This document shows positions 43,742-55,100 of a stretch of 64,000 nucleotides of DNA, in pieces. A model generated the notes under the pieces. It was not told where the DNA came from. It ran no database searches and saw only the letters and a program-made list of their open reading frames with translations. A program made the position numbers and the translations under genes. This DNA is from Paratrimastix pyriformis (taxonomy: Eukaryota; Preaxostyla; Paratrimastigidae), in the NCBI GenBank assembly GCA_027972325.1, contig JAPMOS010000020.1:242001-306000 (forward strand). Direction: 5' to 3'. Position 1 is the stretch's first letter; each line of letters begins with the position of its first letter.

Positions 43742-45087
43742 TTACCTGCGGCCCTTCTTGGCACCCTTCTTGGCCTTGTGCTCCTCAGGAGGAGGCGGGG
43801 CGGCCTGTTCCACCACGACGGTGCAGACGATGCGACATGAGAGAAATTCGAACCCGCGGGGTGGGTGAGACAGACCGCACGGTGGCCCGCCAGCTCGAAG
43901 GTGTGCTCGCCGTGGGTCACGCGCTGAGAACACAACCATCAGCATAGGCAGGAAGGACGGGTGGGAGGGGCCGACCTGCAAATCGCTCATGAAGCTCTCG
44001 TAGTTCCCGGGGATGATGCCGACTTCCATGACGCCTGTTTGGGGGGGTTTGGTGTGGGTCGAAAGCGAGTGCAAGGAGGACGAAGCAGACATGCTTCCGC
44101 TGTGTATTGCTCTCGTTTGATCTCAGCCCATTTTCGGATGATGCCTGTGGGGGAGGTGGGGAGGAGGGAGGAGGAGGGAGGGAGGAGGAGGGATGGAGGG
44201 GAGGAGGAGGGAGGGGAGGAGGAAGGAAGGCGGAGGAGGAAGGAAGGCGGGTGGGAGAGCAGGAGAGAGAAAGTGAAACTCAAGGGGGAAGGGGAAGGAC
44301 TCGCAGACCCTGGGCGGCCCCGAGAAACGCGTGGGGGACTGGAAACAGTCGAAGTCCGGAGAAACGGGGATCAAACTGAAAACTGGCGGTGGCTGTGTTC
44401 ACAGACTGGAGAGGGAGCCTTCCATCTCGGATTTCTTGAGGATCAGAGTTCCCTTGAAGAGCTCCACAAGCTAAAAAGCGAGACGTCAGATCTCATTCGC
44501 CTCATGCACCAGCAGCAGGACAGACATCGAGAGCCTGACGCTCGGCCGGGACAAACGGGTCGATGATAAACCGAACCCCCTCAAGGGCACTCTCCAAACG
44601 TGTGATCGGGTGTGGAAGCCCTTGCTGATCTGTGTAATACTTGTGGATGTGGGTCAGAATCTGGCGGCGCTTCTCATCGACCAACCTGCGAACTCGTTAA
44701 CTTTGAAAAAGGAAGGTGCACAGCAGACACGCGACGTTCGGCTGTTGTAAGCTCGATCTCGCCCCTCAACAAGATCTCACGCAGAATTTCAGGAAGGGGC
44801 ATGTCACCGAAAGCTTCATGAATTTGAACATCAGTTGCTCGTTCCGTCTAACTCGCGGCTATGAGTGAAAATCACCACCAAAGACAGCAAACCTTGCTGT
44901 AGTTCTTGAAAATTACATCAGAAATCAGCACAGCATCGATTTGAATCTCGCCATCTCGAAAACGACCCACTGTTCCAGGATTGCAAACTAATTCGAATCT
45001 CTCTCGTCCTTTGCGTAGAAGACAGATTTGATGGTGGCCCGTGAGCTTCCCACGAGGCTGCATCAACACGAATCCTCCAGTCGACAT
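43742..45087 (-). CDS. SBDS: SBDS ribosome maturation protein
   Basis: ATG at 45087 opens MSTGGFVLMQPRGKLTGHHQ, then CLLRKGRERFELVCNPGTVG and DAVLISDVIFKNYSK, matching the SBDS N-terminal FYSH domain. Later exons give the hinge pattern EILLRGEIELTTAERR, then RRQILTHIHKYYTDQQGLPH and LESALEGVRFIIDPFVPAER of the second domain, LVELFKGTLILKKSEMEG, and a C-terminal part GIIPGNYESFMSDLQRVTHG. The protein ends in a basic tail HKAKKGAKKGRR, stop at 43742. SBDS with EFL1 releases eIF6 from new 60S subunits in the cytoplasm. The 44150-44270 intron carries GGAGGA repeats, which read as pyrimidines on the sense strand. Confidence 0.88.
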
Positions 45088-45298
45088 TGTTCCCGGTTCT
45101 GTCCCAAGACAGGGAGGGCCCTTGCCTTGCTTGCCCAGAATGCCAAATTTTCTGGCCAACATGTCACCAACCCCAACGATTGACGGTAACAAAACAATGG
45201 GAGATTTCGTTGTGCTTATTATCGCCGAGAAGGTTGAAATCCATATATAATAATAAAAACACTCGGCAAAACCGGAATATCAATGCCTGCTCTTTGGC

Positions 45299-46892
45299 TT
45301 AGGCGCTGAGGTCAGAGGGAGCACCCTGGTAGGGGCTGGGCTGCTGGGGGAGGAGAGCCTCAGTTTCCTTGGGCTCCTGGGGCTTGGCGGCAGGGGCGTC
45401 GGGGTACTTGAAGCACTTGAACTTGACGACGCGGTTGTACAGGAGCATGGAGAAGATCAGGACGGAGAAGCCAGCCTGGTCACAGAAACAGAAAGGGAGG
45501 GTTGACAAGACAGGAATTTCCCAAGACAGACCAGCTGCATCCAAGACCAGAGGGTCCAGGGCTCACCGTACTTCTTGGTGATGACGTAGTAGATGAAGAT
45601 GGAAACGACCCAAATGCACGAGGTACGCACGGCCTCGAAAATAGTCCGGTGCACGGCAGTCAGCTCAGAGGTCACTGGGGGGGGGGGGGGGGGGGGGGTA
45701 TAGGCGAACTGGAAGGGAAGCAGCGTCACAGACCAAGCATGCCACCGTAGTTGAGGAACAGAATGGAAATCCAGTACACAACAACCAGAATGGGGAGGGT
45801 GCTGTTCCGGCCGATCATAATGATAGTGTCGTAGCTGTCCTCCATGTGGCCGTTGTCGTTGCCGGGGATCATGTAGGCAAGGGGGATGAAGCAGGCGAGG
45901 CACAGAATCTGGCCCCAGAGACCCTCAAAACCAACAACCTGGAGAGGGTGCATGCCGGCACCGTCGCCAAGAATGTACTCCTCGACAACGATCTGGCAAG
46001 CCTGGATCAGCTGGCTGGAAGGAGAATGAGCGGGGAGGAGAGAGAAGCGGAAACGGACGAAGCAATGACAAGGAGGCAACCACCGAGCTGGGCAGTCCAG
46101 GGGTAAACCTTCTTATCCATATCAGGGCTGAAGACACCTGCAAAAAACGCGGATGATCTGAGATAATGCGATTCTGAATGACAAACCCTGAAGGACAGAA
46201 GCGAAGCCGACAATGACCAGAGAGGCGCAGCAGCAGCCAACACCAGTCCACTGATAGGCAGCAAGAGGACGCTTGCGGACGAAGACAGTGAGGAGGGCAG
46301 AGAAGATAACCATGGAGCCACGGAGCATCTGCATGACAGAGACAGTGACTGAGAGGGCGTAAGAAAGGGAGTCCAAAAAAAGGAAAGAACAAACTGGGGA
46401 TCAGGCCGAAGGTCATCAGAGTTGTTGCCAGAAGATCGAAGAAAGAGGGGATGGCAACACCGCAATATTTCTAAACGGAACAACCAGATTAATCCCTTCA
46501 AACTAAAAGAATGCAGACCATGAGATGCGCCATGCGCTCCTTGTGCCGGGCGGCCTTAACCTCCTCAGCGGTCTGAAGAGTGCCATCGGCATTGATGGAC
46601 TGAGCAACCTCAGTGGGGGGGGTCTTCTTCTTAGGAATCAGGCAGTACCAGATCAGGCACACAAACATGGCGTTGAACATGCAGAATGTTTGGAACCTTG
46701 ACACAAATAATTGATACTCGCGAGAGATGCGCGATCACGGACCAGGGCTTGTCAAATGCCTTCATGGGGATACCATTGAGAGAGGTCGAATAGGAGTCGA
46801 GCATCATTTTGGAGCTGATCATCGTGCCCGTGCCGAAAATCATCATGAGGCACACGCCCAGAAGGGCCTTCGCGGTGAACTTGGTGCCCACT
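45299..46892 (-). CDS. SLC35F6: SLC35F6-like drug/metabolite transporter
   Basis: Multi-exon gene, stop at 45299. The first resolved exon begins GTKFTAKALLGVCLMMIFGT. It is preceded by TG right after the acceptor, so the start codon itself may be split by an intron. Further blocks: SFFDLLATTLMTFGLI, SVMQMLRGSMVIFSALLTVF, RPLAAYQWTGVGCCCASLVI, LIQACQIVVEEYILGDG with HPLQVVGFEGLWGQILCLAC, LPILVVVYWISILFLNYGGM, SELTAVHRTIFEAVRTSCIW and FSVLIFSMLLYNRVVKF. About ten helices of the DMT fold and the MxxRGSMVIF and VGFEGLWG signatures match SLC35F6, a lysosomal or mitochondrial membrane protein of uncertain substrate. One intron ends in a long C run immediately before its AG (sense strand; 45677-45698). 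Confidence 0.88.
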
Positions 46893-47291
46893 AAAGAAAG
46901 CGGCTCATCTAACCAAATCTCCTTTGAATGCAACGGACTCTGCTTTTCAGAACAACGCGAAAAATCTCCCCGTCGCGATCCACTGTCTTCGGAACAACAG
47001 GAACGACTCTGCTGATTCCAGGAAGTTCTCCCGAGGACAGGTTCTCGAGGTGGAAAGAATGGTCCACTCCTCGATGACACACAAGAACGTTTTTGGATTC
47101 ACAGCTTCGCCCGAAGTCAGATCCCTCAATCTGTTGCATTGACACGACCTTGCGCGCACTCTGCTCGTGATGTGGACCTTTGATCTGCGGTGGGCCGTGA
47201 GTGTTTTTGGGTGCATGTGGGAAGGAGAGATGGCCTGGCGGGGACTCGACGGGGTTGAAGAGAAGGGTGATAACGAACTTGCCGCCGGCGT
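46893..47291. promoter_or_regulatory. SLC35F6-like / SYS1 divergent spacer
   Basis: About 400 bp between divergent genes. It likely contains the 5' UTR and first exon of the SLC35F6-like gene. Minus-strand frames here lack family features. Confidence 0.35.
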
Positions 47292-47767
47292 ATGACAACG
47301 GCCGCCTTCGACCCATGGCTCATTATTTTTCAAATCCTTTGCGTTCAAGCGACATACTATAGCGCGTACTCTTCCTGTCTTCTTGTCCTCAACCACTTCG
47401 AACATTGTACGCTTGCCATGATATTTTCGTCGGCAACTTATACCCTCCCATCGTTGATCTCGACTGTAGTAGCTTCGCTCATTTGGTCTCTTATTTTGTT
47501 GTTTTTGGTTTTTTGGTCAAGCTCACTTTCTTTGCGCACAGCACCTGTGTATTCCCTTTCGTTCTGACATCAAAGCGGGTGCTCGATCACAGTTGCACCG
47601 CTTTCTTTCTCCATTGGCTAATTTCTACGATTTGCTCTGGATTTCCTCGGGGCCTTTCTTGGTGGCTGGCCCACTCGATTTCACTCTTGTTGATGATCCT
47701 ACTCGGAGAATCTCTTTGTACCCGCTGGGAAACCCGACCCGTCTCACTAGCAAATCTCTTCAGGTAA
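47292..47767 (+). CDS. SYS1: SYS1-like Golgi membrane protein
   Basis: ATG at 47292 opens MTTAAFDPWLIIFQILCVQA, matching the DP.LI..QI..MQ start of SYS1, followed by YYSAYSSCLLVLNHFEH. A frame change near 47405 implies an intron of roughly 50-65 bp (GTACGCTTG donor, CTGTAG as one acceptor candidate). The C-terminal part reads TAFFLHWLISTICSGFPRGL, then SWWLAHSISLLLMILLGESL and CTRWE, the SYS1 FPTTxxWW and GEYLC.R.E signatures. Four membrane helices. SYS1 anchors ARFRP1/ARL3 at the trans-Golgi, recruiting ARL1 and golgins. About 140 residues, normal length. The internal intron is not pinned down. Confidence 0.8.
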
Positions 47768-48264
47768 ACCCGTTTCGTTTCTTCTTTCTTACATGTGCTT
47801 TCGTCGTTCCGGTCTCGCGTACGTCCCGTCTCTCTGTTTTCCTTTCTCGAACCTCGCATCCCACTCATCGGCATTTGTCGTCTTCCCGTCTTCAATTCCT
47901 ATCTGGTGTCCGTCTCTCAGCCGTCCGAGATCAGAGAAAGATGCGCGGAGAAAGAATCGGTTTCGGCTTCTCCTCTCAGAGTGCGCTTTGCGAGATCGGA
48001 GGAGGGTAGCGGATTTCGCTGGGGGGGGGGGGGGGGGGGAGGTGATCGAGGAGGACTCCATCGCGGCCTGACGCCGGGCCTCCAGCTCCGGAGATGGAGG
48101 GGCTGGGGATCGCTTGCGAAGGTGAGGTGATTGGGGTTGGGAAGAGAAATGGGAGTAAAACTTGTGAATTCTTCTATGATGCTGCACTAACACTTGGCGG
48201 CGCTGCGGCTGGGGGGACTCCGGCGAGAGGATCGACCCGGGGACGAAGGCGACTTGCCGGGGAA
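47768..48264. other. Spacer SYS1 / AKTIP
   Basis: Tandem plus-strand genes. Holds a run of about 20 G at 48020-48039. No feature otherwise; an upstream exon of AKTIP cannot be excluded. Confidence 0.4.
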
Positions 48265-49518
48265 ATGGAATCAAACGGGCGCTACCTCAGGTTGCTCAAG
48301 GAACTCTCAGACCTCGAAAAGTACACCCTTCGCGGATTCTGGATTGTGCCCTCTTCTGAGAACATGAATCATATCGATTCTCTTCCCCCTCTTTCTTTTC
48401 TTTCCGATCGGACTTTCCTTAACAATTCCACGATGGGATGGTGTTTATTTTGTTTCTCGAGGAGAGTATAGGAATGGAATTTTCAAGTTTCAAATTGTGT
48501 TCCCGGAACAGTCTGTGGGCTCGCGTTTCCATTCACTATCTCCCGCTGCTGCAAAGGTATCCGAACGTTCCGCCTCAATTTTGCTTCAGAACTCCGATTT
48601 ATCATGTAAACATCGACAGGAATGGGACGGTCTGGAGCCTCTTCTGCCTCCTTGCGATCTCTGACTGCCCCGCAGCTTGACGCATCTCGTTCCTTCCAGT
48701 GGTCCCTGACCAGCCGCGTGTCGAATGTCCGCCTCACAGGGGCCCCCAGCCATCACTCCGTCCCCCCCTCCACGTTCGCTCTCTCCTCCTGCCACCTCCA
48801 CCTCCCTCCCCCTCTTTCTCCCCTCCCCATTCTCTCTCCTCCTTCCTCTGGCACAGTGTTTCCCCCTCTTTCTTCCTTTCGATCTAGTTTCGTCCTCAAC
48901 CTTTTTGCATTTGCATCTCCCTTCTTCTTCCTTCTTGTCAAAAGCCAACACGTTTTTCCCCACTCCACCTCCTTCCCCACCTCCCTCCCCGGCCTCCCCG
49001 ATCTCTCTCCCTCCCGGTCTCTCCCTCCCCCACCGCCTCCCCACCGCCTCCACCGCCTCCCCACCGCCTCTCTCACACATCTGACGGTTCTCCATGCAGA
49101 TTCTCGATTACGTCAAGGAACTCTTCTCCGCTCCGAAGGACGGCCCGCTCCCTGGCACCATGCAGACCATCCTCAACCCCGAAGTCGCCCGGCTGTCTGT
49201 CGTTCCTCGGCTGCTCCGACTCATCATCATCCGATCATCATCATCATCCGTCATCCTCATCCTCATCATCATCATCACATCCTCATCATCATCATCACAT
49301 CCTCATCATCATCCAGTCATCATCATCCAGTCATCATCATCCAGTCATCATCATCCAGTCATCATCATCCAGTCATCATCATCCAGCCATCATCCAGTCA
49401 TCGTCATCCAATCATCATCATCATCCAATCGTCATCATCATCATCATCCAATCATCATCATCCAATCATCATCCAATCATCATCCAATCATCATCCAATC
49501 ATCATCCAATCATCATCC

Positions 49519-49568
<50 letters not shown>

Positions 49569-50147
49569 CCCCCACTTCGGTGTTTTCTTTGCAGCCGCCT
49601 CCAGAACCCCGAAGAGTATCAGAACAAGGTGCGCGAATGTGTCGATGCCTCCCTGCGCAGCGTCTACCAATCACAAGACGGCTTTGCCATCAAGTTCGAC
49701 CACTACCAGCCCGCGGTGCATGACCCCATCCGCAACAAGCTCAGCGAACTTGCCGAGAGTGTCTGTGCCGCCAGACGAACAGGGGGGGCGGAGACACAGA
49801 CACGAAGATGACAAGCTGATCCCGCGTCGATTCAAGCCAGGGCCGAATTTTGGGGGCCTCATCCCACTCAGCATCCAATCATCAGCATCAGTATCGCCAT
49901 CCTCATCCTCATCCTCCCCCATCATGATCAGCATCATTATCATCATTATCATCATCTTATCATCCAAGCATCCAATCATCACCCAACCATCATCCACTTT
50001 GCATCGACGCTCATACCTGTCGGCTGATTCGCATGCACACCCACCACCCGCCTCCAGACCCCCGAACAGCGCGCCGACTTCGACTGGCGGGCCTTCCTCG
50101 AGGATGCTGCCTTGCCACCCCCAGATCGGACGGAGGCCCCGCGGTGA
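48265..50147 (+). CDS. AKTIP: AKTIP/FTS, inactive E2-like subunit of the FHF complex
   Basis: Starts MESNGRYLRLLKELSDLEKY. UBC-fold pieces follow: NGIFKFQIVFPEQ, YPNVPPQFCFRTPIYHVNID then RNGT joined to LDASRSFQWSLTSR, ILDYVKELFSAPKDG, ILNPENPEEYQNKVREC, and DGFAIKFDHYQPAVHDPIRN. The last matches the AKTIP tail (ISF..W.PSVHDEAR.K), and GTLDASRSFQW matches GELDVKRAFAKW. The E2 catalytic cysteine position is absent, as in AKTIP. The final exon, 50056-50147, encodes TPEQRADFDWRAFLEDAALP and the stop. AKTIP joins Hook and FHIP to connect endosomes to dynein. Introns at 49196-49590 and 49760-50055 hold ATC repeats. The junction after the first exon is unresolved. Confidence 0.85.
49215..49568 (+). 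repeat. (ATC)n with CCAATC/CCAGTC units in an AKTIP intron
   Basis: ATC triplets with ATCCAGTCATC and ATCCAATCATC units. A smaller similar tract lies at 49870-49990 in the next intron. Confidence 0.95.
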
Positions 50148-50553
50148 GCCTTGCGACCCGTTCCAACTCTTTTTCTTGGTCGATCGCTCGTCATTCGCGA
50201 TTCCGCACGCGGAGGGGGTTGGCTCTCTCCTCCGTTCCCCCCCCCCCCCCCCCCCCCGCTCTTCGGTTTGCCGCGGTTGTTGTTTGGCCTTCGGCTCCCG
50301 CCGTCGGATCGCACGCAGGAAGGAAAGACTTGCTTTGATGGAAGAAGGCTTGCTTTTGTTTGAGCCCATCCAATGGACAAAACGAGTGCAAGCGGCGGAA
50401 GAGGGGGTAAATCGAGAAGAATAAGAGCAGAAAACTTCCGGGTTTTGGGAGGGAAGTGAGTATATATATAAAAAAATAAGACGAGAGAATCGACCCCTGA
50501 CAAAAAGAGAGGCATTGCTCACTGTTGTCAAAACACCCCACCCACCCCCCACC
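50148..50553. other. Convergent spacer AKTIP / ASPM
   Basis: About 400 bp, with a C run at 50240-50256 and an AT-rich patch (ATATATATAAAAAAATAAG) at 50461-50479, unusual in this GC-rich window. No gene seen. Confidence 0.5.
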
Positions 50554-52058
50554 TCAGCACCGCAGCAGGAAGAGCCGCAGCGCTTCGGAGGCGTCGCTGA
50601 TGTTGACGGGGTTGGGCCCCGAGGGCGGAGGCCCCGATCGCGCCGCCGCGCCCACGGCGCTGGCGGTGGCCCGGGTGGCGGCGGTGCGACGCGCCGGCTG
50701 GGTGGCCGGGGAGCAGCGGGTTGCTGCGGGTGGACTTTCCTGGGCCCGGCGGCGGCCGGGCCGCCCAGCAGGGCAGCAGCAGGCAGCGTGGCCTTGCCGC
50801 CCTTCCGCTCGAAGAGCAGCCGGCTGTGCTGCAGCGACTCCGAGAGGGCCCGCAGTTTCTTGAGGGCCGGGTGGCGTCGGAGAACCTGCCCACATGGTGG
50901 TGGTGGTGTGCGTATGTGAGTGTGTGTGTGTGTCTGTGTGTGAAGGAAAGAAGTAACGGGAAAACAAAGTGTGTATGCGTGTGTGTGGGGGTCGTGGACA
51001 GATCACCAAAACAAGTCAATGGGATGGAACAAGAAAGGAGCGGCCAACATCGCCAACATCACCTAGCGGGGATGGCGGCAGCGCAGGTTTGGGGGGATGG
51101 GGTGGCCCGAGGAGGCGGACCTCGGCGCGGGCAGGCGAGCCGGCGCAGAGGGCGTGGAAGGTCCGCACGACGGTGAGCAACGGTGCGGGCCGGTCACGGA
51201 AGATGCCGGCCAGTTCGCAGAGAACCTCCACGCAAGCCGTCCCGTCCGTGGCGCTGGCCCCCTCGGCCGCCGGGGCGGCGGACCACAGGGCGGACGCCGT
51301 GTCGGGGCCCGAGGCCAGCTCGAACAGGATGGCCACCACGTGCTGCAGCAGGGCCCGGTGGGGCTCGCTCCGGTTGCAGCTGCGCACCAGCGAGAAGAAG
51401 ACTGGGATCGCAGGCAGCCGGGCCACCCGCTGGCGCCAGATCTTCGAGCGCTGGGTGACCACATCTGGGGGGGGGAGGGGGGGGGGGGGGGGAGTGGAGG
51501 GAGGGAGATGTCGAGGTGATGATTGGAACTCGGTGTGGGCCAAACGGCCCTCCTCGGCAGTGCCCGCCACGTCGCTCCCCCTTCATCGCTTGCCCCTTTC
51601 CTCGCCGCCCCACCCCAGACACAACACGATCCGTCCCTTTGCTCCACACATCCCACCACCCACTGGGCGTCGAAATATGTATATTCGAGCGGTGGTGCGG
51701 ACGGACCCAGGAAGACGATGGCCTTCATGAGGACGGGCAGCTGGGTCGAGTGCAGCAGCAAGTCGAGCGGGTTGGCGGGCAGGTCCGAGTCGTGCAGCAG
51801 CTGCTGCAGCGTCGATGCTGCACAGACACACACACACGCAACGGGGGCGCGTGGGTGAGTGCCGATGGGGTGTGCGTGCGTCAGTACGGAAAGGAAGGAA
51901 GAACCGGGGCAGAAGAGACGGGGTGCGTCGGTACAGAAAGCAAGAAGTCACGGGGGAGGAGTGACGGCGGTGGTGGGCGGTGATGATGATGAGGATGATG
52001 ACAACGACGATGATGATGGTTATGATGGTGGTGGCGATGATGATGATGGTGGTGGTGG

Positions 52059-52135
<77 letters not shown>

Positions 52136-55100
52136 GTGATGGTGATAGGTGGTGATGGTGATGGTGATGGTGATGGTGATGGTGATGGGGGGGGGCTCGC
52201 CCTGCAGACCGGCGCACATCCTGAGGAGGCGGCACCTGGCCAAATGCATCCGGACGATGCTCTGGATCCGGACGGCCGCCCGTCGCATGCCCAGGAAGCG
52301 GCGCCGGGCCCAGAGCCCCCGCACCCAGCCCTGGATGATGCTGGCCGCCTGAGACTGCCGGGAGCAAGCCGTGAGCTGCTGGGCCTGCCGACGGGCCACC
52401 AGGGCCGCCCCGAGGGCTGCCAGGTGGCTTCCCATAGTGCGCACGGCCCCACTCTGCCACTGGGCCATGAACGACGCCACGGCCTGCTGGCGGTCGGCCG
52501 CCAGCGCGGTCAGAAGCTGTTGATGGCGGGCAGGACGAAGCGAAAGGCGGGTCAGTGCGGATGTGGAGGGGCGCCGCGCCCTGGGCTGCCCCAGGATTCT
52601 CGGTTGTTGGGTTTTGAAGAAAAATGTGCAAAATCCCACAGAGAATTTCATCCTCCTAGTCTTGAGTGCGTTTGATACGGTCCGACTCGTGTCCAACAAA
52701 ACCATCAACAAATGCGAGGAGGGGTCACGAAAGTTGCAGCGGACCTGGGCGCGCCGCCCCTCGCCACGCGTCTGCATCTCCGTCCGGAGGGCATCGATGC
52801 GCTCATGCCGCTGGCCGACCCACTCCTGGGCCGCCAACGCATGGGCCTCCCGGCGGCGACCCGCCCAGGCGGCCTGGCTACGACGCATCGCCTCCTGTTC
52901 GCACTGCAGGAAGAACGCCACCCGGCCGCTGCAGAGCGTGCGGGCGCGCTGGGCCGCCAGACGGACGGCCACGGCCTGACGCGCCCGGACTGCGGCCTGG
53001 TGGGAGTCGATCACTTGGCGGCACAGGGCGGCCCGCTGGGCGGACAGCCGCCCCAGGATGGCCTCTTGCAGCAGACACCGCGTCGAATCCAGACGGCCCG
53101 TGCGGGCCGCGTCGAGCAGCCGAAGTCCGCTCGCCTCCACCGACCCGTCGCGGCCAAGGCCCGCGAGGGCGTCGTGGAACTGGACGGCGCGGGCGCGAGA
53201 CAGGGCCTGCTGGGCGGCCGCACGCGCGGCGACACGCGAGTCCCACAGCGCGGCACAGGCGCCGGCCAGACGCTGGCGGCGCCGCACCTCACAGGCGGCG
53301 CGCTCGGTGGAGAGCCGGATGGCTGCCGGCAACGCGGTGGCCGCCTGGCATGTCGCGGTCAGGCCGCGCCGGCCGGCCAGCAGGAGGCGGGCGCAGTGGA
53401 GCAGCCGGGCTGCGCGGTGGGCCTCGAGGGCCGCCTGGGTCCGGGCCAGCGAGGCATCCCGACGGGCGCAAGCCCACTGGGTGACCTGCTCGAGCAGGGT
53501 CGCCGAGCCCAGGCGTGACCGCAGGTACCGGCGCCGCTGCAGGGATCCGCGTGCGAGCGCTTGCAGCCGGACGACTGGGAAAAGAAGAAGAAGAAGAAGA
53601 AGAAGAAGAAGAAGAAGAAGAAGAAGAAGAAGAAGAAGAAGAAGAAGAAGAAGAAGAAGAAGAAGAAGAAGAAGAAGAAGAAGAAGAAGAAGAAGAAGAA
53701 GAAGAAGAAGAAGAAGAAGAAGAAGAAGAAGAAGAAGAAGAAGAAGAAGAAGAAGAAGAAGAAGAAGAAGAAGAAGAAGAAGAAGAAGAAGAAGAAGAAG
53801 AAGAAGAAGAAGAAGAAGAAGAAGAAGAAGAAGAAGAAGAAGAAGAAGAAGAAGAAGAAGAAGAAGAAGAAGAAGAAGAAGAAGAAGAAGAAGAAGAAGG
53901 AGGGAGGGAGGGAGGGAGGGAGGGGGGAGGGGGAGGGGGGAGGGGAGGGGGAGGGGGAGGGAGGGGGGAGGGGGAGGGGAGGGGGAGGGGGGAGGGGGAG
54001 GGGGGAGGGGGGAAGTGATGTCAGCCAAAAGATCAAAAAATGCCATGTGAATGCAGGCTGGGCTGGGGGAAGATGGCTTGTTTCCGTTGCGGACCGCATG
54101 CCCGGACGCTGAGGTACCGCTGACGCCCCTGGGCGCCCCGCATCCAGGCCTGCAGCAGCGTGGCGGCCGCCACCCGACGGCGCTGCTCGGCCGCCAGCCG
54201 ACCGGCCGCCTCGACCAGGCCGCGCCGCTGTTGGGCGGTGCGCACCCAGCGGGCGATCCGGGTGGCCGCAGTCCGGGCGGCCAGGTAGGCGCGGCGCTGT
54301 TGCTGGGCGCGGACACGGGCCTGCAGGCGGATCACTGCAGCAAAACCGACGAGAATGGGAAGGAAAGAGAGGGTGGGGATTGGTCATCATCATCATCCAA
54401 TCATCATCCAATCATCATCCAATCATCATCCAATCATCACCATCCAATCATCATCACCCAATCATCATCATCCAATCATCATCGTCAGCAGGCTCGCCTA
54501 GGGACAGGCGGACGGACCGTGGCGGCGCAGGCAGCAATAGGCGACCCGACACTGGCGGCCCCTGACCCATGCCTGCAGCTTGATCGCGCTGGCGACCCGG
54601 CGCCCCTCCTGGGCCAACGCGCCCACGCGCAGCCGCAGGGCCCGCCGCCCGGCCGCCCGGCGCCACCAGCCCTGAATCCGCTCGGCCGACGCGCGCACCG
54701 CAAGGAACCGGCGGCGTTGGCACGAGCCCCGATAGGCGGCCTGGATGCGGCACGCGGCGCGGCCTTGCAGCGCGGCGACTAATGGTGTGAAGCGGGGGGG
54801 GGGGTAGCGGGAAGGGGATGAGAGGGAGCACGGGACGGGAACGGGGACGGGGGGTAACAGGGGACGGGGGACGGCTCAGTCGGATTCACCAAGGCGGGGA
54901 TATCCCTCTGGGCCCCGGGAGCGACAGAGGAGGCGAGGCGGCGGAGGGGGCGGGGAAGGAGCAAGAGGCATCGCGCCAGACCGTTGGCACGCAGCCGCTG
55001 CTGCCTGCGCCAGCACCGCTGGAGGGTGCGAGTCGCCTGCCGCATGCGACGGAAGGCCATCCGATCGGCCCGCATCCGGACCAGGGACTGCACCCGGATG

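Noticed and set aside
47789-48274. Minus-strand frame opposite the SYS1/AKTIP spacer
   Set aside because: No family signature and it overlaps the plus-strand AKTIP start; composition is explained by Ser/Arg-rich antisense.
52881-54018. Very long frames of poly-Leu, poly-Phe, poly-Glu, poly-Lys and poly-Arg
   Set aside because: All are readings of the (AAG)n intron tract in different frames.
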